DNA of 11,264 bases from the NCBI GenBank assembly GCA_013372965.1, contig JABXIR010000196.1, positions 1-11,264 on the forward strand, given 5' to 3'. Positions 7,487 through 11,264 of this stretch are shown piece after piece; the first letter of the stretch is position 1, and each line of letters begins with the position of its first letter. This stretch comes from Gammaproteobacteria bacterium (GTDB taxonomy: Bacteria > Pseudomonadota > Gammaproteobacteria > Pseudomonadales > DSM-25080). A program made the translations under genes and the position numbers. The notes under the pieces are model-generated. The model was given only the letters and a program-made list of their open reading frames with translations, made no database searches and was not told the origin of the DNA.

Positions 7487-8967
7487 AGAAAGCGAAAGGT
7501 GTGTCAAAAGTAATTATCGCCGGCGGCGGAACGGCTGGTTGGATGACAGCCGCTGCATTAGGGAAAATGCTTGGAAAAACCGTGGATATCACGCTCGTTG
7601 AGTCGGATGACATCCCGACCGTAGGGGTTGGTGAGGCGACAATTCCGACGCTTCTGACCTTTCATCAGTTGCTAGAAATTAACGAACAGGAGTTTCTGAA
7701 GGCAACGAATGCGACGTTTAAACTCGGTATTGCGTTTGAGTCGTGGAGGAATGTTTCCGAAGATTATATCCATTCCTTCGGGTGGACTGGGAAAGACCAC
7801 TGGGCAGCGGGTTTTCAGCACTTTTGGCTGAAAGGAGTTCAGCAAGGCATTGCAAAGCCCTTTGGGCAGTACTGTACTGAGCTGGTGGCGGCCGAGGAAA
7901 ATAAATTCGCGATCGTTGGCAACAATGCGTTGAATTACGCGTACCACATCGATGCAGGTAAGTACGCCATGTTCTTGCGAGAGTTCTCCGCGAAGTTTGG
8001 TGTTGTGCGGCATGAAGGCAAGATTGACGAGGTTGAAAAGGACGATCAGGGGAACATTGCTGCGCTCCGCCTTGGGCGTGGTGAGCGTTTGGAGGCGGAC
8101 TTATTTATCGATTGCACCGGCTTCAGGGGGCTACTGATCGAACAAGCTCTACATACCGGTTTCGATGATTGGAGTCACTTCTTACCCTGCGATCGTGCTA
8201 TTGCCGTTCAGACCGAGTCGATGGGTGAGCCGATTCCATACACGCGGTCAATCGCGCGAGATGCAGGTTGGCAGTGGCGCATTCCTCTGCAAAGCAGAGT
8301 GGGCAATGGTCACGTGTTCTGCAGTCGTTACATGAGCGAAGACGAAGGCGTTTCAACACTCCTGAGTAACATCGAAGGAAAGCCTATCAATGACCCACGT
8401 GTCATACGATTCACTACAGGCATGCGTCGAAAGCACTGGAATAAAAACTGTGTCGCGATCGGATTATCGAGTGGCTTTATTGAACCGTTAGAGTCGACCA
8501 GTATTCACTTGATTCAACGAGCCATCGTGCGTCTCATCCAGATGTTCCCGCACCAAGGTGTGAGCCAAGCGGATGTCAATGAGTTCAATCAACAGATGAT
8601 GTTTGAGATTGAAAACATTCGCGACTTTATCGTACTTCATTACCACGTCACTAACCGAAACGATACGCCGTTTTGGCGATATGTTGCTGGCATGGATATT
8701 CCTGATTCATTAAAACATCGCCTGGATCTGTTTAAGGAGACGGGTCGAGTCTTTAAAGTGCCAACCGAATTGTTTGGTGAGAATTCATGGATACAAGTCA
8801 TGCTGGGGCAGGGTTTGGTCCCTGAGCAGTACCATCCAGTGGTCGATAATTTATCGGATGATGAGCTGAAAAGCTTTTTGTCGAGCATTGATGCCGATGT
8901 GCAGCGCAAAGTTGCTCAATTACCGGAGCACCAGCGCTTCATTGATCATTATTGTCGCGCTGGTTGA
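7483..8967 (+). CDS. Flavin-dependent 'tryptophan halogenase' family protein (halogenase B)
   Basis: This is a 494-residue second member of PF04820, closer to the canonical pattern than halogenase A. It has GGGTAGW at 14-20, GVGEATIPT at 48-56, and NATFK with Lys80 aligning with the RebH catalytic Lys79. It also has the full WQWRIP at 263-268 and EPLES at 334-338. The chemistry expected from the family is FADH2 plus O2 plus halide giving HOCl or HOBr, relayed by the Lys to an aromatic substrate; a separate flavin reductase is needed and none is encoded here. As in halogenase A, the region near 425-447 runs directly into GQGLVPEQY and appears to lack the roughly 18-residue segment that closes over tryptophan in RebH. 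The ATG overlaps the previous stop (ATGA), with AAGG about 9 nt upstream. It is the last gene of the cassette and faces the response regulator gene 14 nt away. Confidence 0.93.
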   Translation: MKKAKGVSKVIIAGGGTAGWMTAAALGKMLGKTVDITLVESDDIPTVGVGEATIPTLLTFHQLLEINEQEFLKATNATFKLGIAFESWRNVSEDYIHSFGWTGKDHWAAGFQHFWLKGVQQGIAKPFGQYCTELVAAEENKFAIVGNNALNYAYHIDAGKYAMFLREFSAKFGVVRHEGKIDEVEKDDQGNIAALRLGRGERLEADLFIDCTGFRGLLIEQALHTGFDDWSHFLPCDRAIAVQTESMGEPIPYTRSIARDAGWQWRIPLQSRVGNGHVFCSRYMSEDEGVSTLLSNIEGKPINDPRVIRFTTGMRRKHWNKNCVAIGLSSGFIEPLESTSIHLIQRAIVRLIQMFPHQGVSQADVNEFNQQMMFEIENIRDFIVLHYHVTNRNDTPFWRYVAGMDIPDSLKHRLDLFKETGRVFKVPTELFGENSWIQVMLGQGLVPEQYHPVVDNLSDDELKSFLSSIDADVQRKVAQLPEHQRFIDHYCRAG

Positions 8968-8975
8968 GGGGATAA

Positions 8976-9007
8976 TCGACGCTAATCTGGGCTGTTCTTA
9001 GCGTCGA
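8976..9007. terminator. Inverted repeat at the convergent 3' ends (possible bidirectional terminator)
   Basis: TCGACGCTAA (8976-8985) and TTAGCGTCGA (8998-9007) form a perfect 10-bp inverted repeat with a 12-nt loop. It lies 8 nt past the halogenase B stop and covers the last codons and TAG stop of the response regulator on the other strand. Neither side has a real T-run, so it is not a canonical intrinsic terminator. It may act as an mRNA 3'-end stabiliser or a weak bidirectional terminator for the colliding transcripts. Confidence 0.5.
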
Positions 9008-9728
9008 GAAACTCGGCCACGGCTGTTCGGTAGTTTCTACTGACCTTCAATTGCTGTCCGCTTCTTAGTGTAAGCAAGTACTCACCTTTTGGCAGTTTTT
9101 CAGCGGCAGTGATATCTTTCAGATTCACGATGGATGAACGATGAACTCGCACTAGGTACGGGTGGTCGAGCTTTTCGAGTAGTTCTTTCATGGTCGCTCG
9201 CGTGATGAGGGTTTCATCACCCACATGGACGCACATATAGTCACCTGCCGCATCGATCCATTGAATGTCACATTGGTTGACGACATTAATTCGACTGCCG
9301 TCTTTGATCGTGATCGTTGCTTCGTTTTGTTCTTCTTTACTATCGTCGACCGATATCTTTAGACGGCGTTTTGCTCTCTCGACAGCAACGGCAACCCGAT
9401 CTGCATCGAGTGGTTTCAAAAGATAGTCGGTAGCCCCAACTTCGAAGGCGTCCAGCGCATGCCGCTCGAATGCGGTCGTAAAGATAATCAGAGGCTTTTT
9501 AATGTCAGCGCCGTCGAGATAGTTGGCGACTTGAATGCCGTTTAGGCTTGGCATATTGATATCTAGGAAAACGATGTCGGGATGTTGAGAGTTAATCGAC
9601 TCCTTGGCTTCACGACCATTTCGACACAGTCCGATCACGTCGATGTCGTCTCGGCGTTCGAGAATGGATTGCAGTAGCTTGAGTGCGAGTAATTCGTCGT
9701 CGACGAGTAGTGCTCTAAGCTTGGTCAT
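8982..9728 (-). CDS. LytTR-family response regulator
   Basis: This 248-residue transcription factor of the LytR/AlgR class is the partner of the kinase just upstream. I start it at ATG 9728 (MTKLRALLVDDE); the frame is open further upstream, but that stretch is kinase-coding DNA. The receiver domain spans about 1-120, with acidic Asp10-Asp11, phospho-acceptor Asp56 in DIVFLDINMP, Thr84/Thr85 in IIFTTAFE and Lys105 in LLKPLD. All the key receiver residues are therefore present. A LytTR DNA-binding domain follows at about 140-242, with typical VNQCDIQWIDAAGDYMCVHV and YLVRVHRSSIVNLKDI stretches. It overlaps the kinase gene by 14 nt, so the two are translationally coupled. Its target genes are unknown; nearby chitin-related genes are the obvious guess. 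Confidence 0.94.
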   Translation of the reverse strand: MTKLRALLVDDELLALKLLQSILERRDDIDVIGLCRNGREAKESINSQHPDIVFLDINMPSLNGIQVANYLDGADIKKPLIIFTTAFERHALDAFEVGATDYLLKPLDADRVAVAVERAKRRLKISVDDSKEEQNEATITIKDGSRINVVNQCDIQWIDAAGDYMCVHVGDETLITRATMKELLEKLDHPYLVRVHRSSIVNLKDITAAEKLPKGEYLLTLRSGQQLKVSRNYRTAVAEFLDAKNSPD

Positions 9729-10839
9729 ATGTGTTTTGCCTTGTGATTGGTATGGAGATCGTCGCAATATAGCACCCATCTTTACGACGCTTCGACTTAA
9801 AATCGTACTCGTCTGGGAAATGCCATGCCAGTCGATCGTTGATATTGTTGTGGCCAACTCCAGTCGATGTCGTATCCAGTGAGTTAGCGATATCCTCGGG
9901 TGCCCCGCTGTCCAGAATCTCCATGATGAGCTGATTCTTTTGCGTCCTAACATCAATGTTGATCCAGCCGGTATCTTCGCTCGGAGCAATCGCGTATTTG
10001 ATCGCGTTCTCGGCCAACGGTTGAAGAATCATGCTGGGAACAAGACAGTCTCTCGCTGGCTTGGTGACTTTAAGTGATACCGTGAGGCGATCCGAAAATC
10101 GGGTCTGCTCGATCTCAAAATAGTACGCCAACATTTGTAGTTCTTGTTCGATCGGAACCAGCTCATTGGTTTTTAATGAAAGTGTGTATCGAAGCATCTC
10201 ACTGAGCTTTACGACCATCTTTTGAGCGTCTTCGTTCTCGCCCATCTGAACTAACGCGTTTACCGAATTCAGCGTATTAAAGAGGAAGTGCGGATTTAGC
10301 TGATAGCGCAGCATTTCGAGCTGGCTTTCCTTGGCAACGGACTCGGCGCTAATGCGCTTAATGTGTTCTTCAATTGACGCGGCCTCTGCTTTAAGGACGA
10401 GTTTATGTTCCTCTTCGAGCTCAACGTAGTATCGAGCGCCACAGTAAAGCGCACTCCAGAACAACAAGACAAACAGCGATGCGTAATTCCAGCCACCAAA
10501 CTCGTTCCAGAGTTCTGGTTGGTCGGTTAGGTGTGCATGCATGGAAATCTTGGCGAGTGTCCACACACAGGCAACAGCTAGAATTACCGGAAGGTAGGTC
10601 AGTACCCGAGTGACCATACTGTCTTCCCAGGCTTCATCAAATACCGGTTTAATCAAAAAGGATAACGCGGCGCCAAAGAGGTTTTGCGCGATGGTTTGCC
10701 ACGGTTCATAAATGGGCCAGCCGTCTCTGACATACCATAGCGTTAGGGTGAGTAAAGTGAGGAGTGTGATTCCGCCCCAGGACAACAGTTGAAGGCGGAT
10801 AAACCAGGGTTCGAATTGAACGAATCGGATGTTCGGCAC
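9715..10839 (-). CDS. LytS/YehU-type sensor histidine kinase, membrane-bound
   Basis: This is a 374-residue sensor kinase of the His_kinase (PF06580) plus HATPase_c type. Four hydrophobic segments are visible at about 16-36, 50-66, 80-97 and 118-134, with no large periplasmic domain. A helical linker, probably a coiled coil, covers about 139-176 (LEEEHKLVLKAEAASIEEH). The phospho-accepting His184 is in QLNPHFLFNTLNS. ATPase boxes follow: LQPLAENAIKYAI (272-284), EILDSGAP (307-314) and GVGHNNINDRL (327-337). The start is GTG 10839, since an in-frame stop lies three codons upstream and the next Met is near residue 75; no clear Shine-Dalgarno sequence is seen. It lies 62 nt downstream of the hexosaminidase stop with no terminator between, so the three minus-strand genes may form one operon. 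The signal is unknown, perhaps sensed in the membrane or through a partner transporter. Confidence 0.94.
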   Translation of the reverse strand: MPNIRFVQFEPWFIRLQLLSWGGITLLTLLTLTLWYVRDGWPIYEPWQTIAQNLFGAALSFLIKPVFDEAWEDSMVTRVLTYLPVILAVACVWTLAKISMHAHLTDQPELWNEFGGWNYASLFVLLFWSALYCGARYYVELEEEHKLVLKAEAASIEEHIKRISAESVAKESQLEMLRYQLNPHFLFNTLNSVNALVQMGENEDAQKMVVKLSEMLRYTLSLKTNELVPIEQELQMLAYYFEIEQTRFSDRLTVSLKVTKPARDCLVPSMILQPLAENAIKYAIAPSEDTGWINIDVRTQKNQLIMEILDSGAPEDIANSLDTTSTGVGHNNINDRLAWHFPDEYDFKSKRRKDGCYIATISIPITRQNTYDQA

Positions 10840-10901
10840 TGCGGTTTACTCATTCACAAAGGAGATCACAGTCTACCGAACATCGATAGGATAAATCCAG
10901 T
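10840..10901 (-). other. 62-nt spacer between hexosaminidase and histidine kinase genes
   Basis: Read on the minus strand, CTATCGA and TCGGTAG can pair with one G-U wobble around a 3-nt loop, but no T-run follows, so I do not call a terminator. No clear promoter is visible. Co-transcription of the kinase with the hexosaminidase is therefore plausible. Confidence 0.35.
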
Positions 10902-11264
10902 TTAAGGTTGGACTAGGACGACACTGCGGCCACGACGATCGCCTGCTGTGCTTCGAAGGACGACACTGGTTGTATCCACTTTTGGAGGGACGCCGAAGTC
11001 ATAGCCGTTCCAGGTTTCGCCATCGTCGAGGGAATATTCAACGCCGAAGCCTGGAATCTCCATGGTTACTAGGAGTTCGCCGTCGATCATTCGAGCTCCT
11101 GGTAGCGGCATCCGATAGCTTATTTGCTTGGCATCGAGGCGCGGAAGAATGCGTTGGCCGAGAACCGTTGTAAAGCGCTGGAAATCACGAAGCACCAGTG
11201 CGTTATCGACCTGACCGTCATTATAGCGATACTGATGCCCTGGCTGGAAGTCGAGTTCCCACTC
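10902..11264 (-). CDS. GH20 chitobiase / beta-N-acetylhexosaminidase, C-terminal fragment (5' part beyond window)
   Basis: The frame is open from the window edge to TAA at 10902-10904, giving the last 120 residues of a larger protein; the internal GTG at 11195 is not a real start. The sequence matches the end of bacterial chitobiases. It includes the tail of the catalytic barrel (EWELDFQPGHQY, then FQRFTTVLGQRILPRLDAKQ). The family's C-terminal beta domain (CHB_HEX_C type) follows, with ISYRMPLPGARMIDGELL, PGFGVEYSLDDGETWNGY and a final GRSVVLV. Full-length members are about 750-900 residues, usually exported, and release GlcNAc from the non-reducing end of chitooligosaccharides. The GH20 catalytic Asp-Glu pair lies outside the window and cannot be checked. 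This fragment is the main evidence that the locus deals with chitin or GlcNAc. Confidence 0.8.
   Translation of the reverse strand, partial: EWELDFQPGHQYRYNDGQVDNALVLRDFQRFTTVLGQRILPRLDAKQISYRMPLPGARMIDGELLVTMEIPGFGVEYSLDDGETWNGYDFGVPPKVDTTSVVLRSTAGDRRGRSVVLVQP

Noticed and set aside
7672..8013. 113-residue antisense frame within halogenase B
   Set aside because: It is a shadow of a clearly real gene, with no family features and no translation signals.
9729..9989. N-terminal extension of the response regulator frame (open to 9989)
   Set aside because: A receiver domain starts naturally at ATG 9728; the upstream part is the kinase gene read in another frame.
1..11264. CRISPR arrays, tRNA/rRNA genes, insertion sequences, integrases or attachment sites
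   Set aside because: I saw no regularly spaced repeats, cloverleaf-like gene, transposase or integrase motif, or flanking direct repeats. The cassette is not visibly bounded by mobile-element signs.

Overview
The window looks like part of a chitin / N-acetylglucosamine (GlcNAc) utilisation locus from a marine-type gammaproteobacterium (Alteromonadales- or Cellvibrionales-like). The evidence is a very large TonB-dependent receptor, a FucP-type sugar permease, a chitobiase-like C-terminus, mid-range GC and intrinsic terminators. The taxonomy is inferred from gene content; no rRNA or other marker gene is present.

Layout, left to right. Bases 1-684 hold the C-terminal half of a FucP-family MFS sugar transporter, probably a GlcNAc permease (+). 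Bases 685-1036 are non-coding, with three small hairpins, a strong intrinsic terminator, a 34-nt stem-loop and a 19-nt palindrome. Bases 1037-4042 encode a 1001-residue TonB-dependent receptor (+), followed by an intrinsic terminator at 4058-4086. Bases 4128-8967 hold a tight four-gene cassette (+): flavin-dependent halogenase A, a SapC-family protein, a cupin-like (Cupin_8/JmjC, FIH-like) protein and flavin-dependent halogenase B. The cassette junctions are 18 nt, TGATG and ATGA, so the genes are probably translationally coupled. Transcription then converges. On the minus strand, read from right to left, are the 3' end of a GH20 chitobiase/beta-N-acetylhexosaminidase (10902-11264), a LytS-type membrane histidine kinase (9715-10839, GTG start) and a LytTR response regulator (8982-9728) that overlaps the kinase by 14 nt.

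A likely division of labour, which is inference: the receptor imports chitin-derived oligosaccharides across the outer membrane, the hexosaminidase cuts them to GlcNAc, and the permease carries GlcNAc over the inner membrane. The LytS/LytTR pair may tune expression. The halogenase-SapC-cupin-halogenase cassette is the least understood part. Families of this kind are often found beside large TonB receptors, but their substrate is not established. Both halogenases keep the FAD-binding and catalytic Lys/Glu motifs but seem to lack the segment that binds free tryptophan in RebH/PrnA, so a different, possibly bulky or peptidic, aromatic substrate is plausible.
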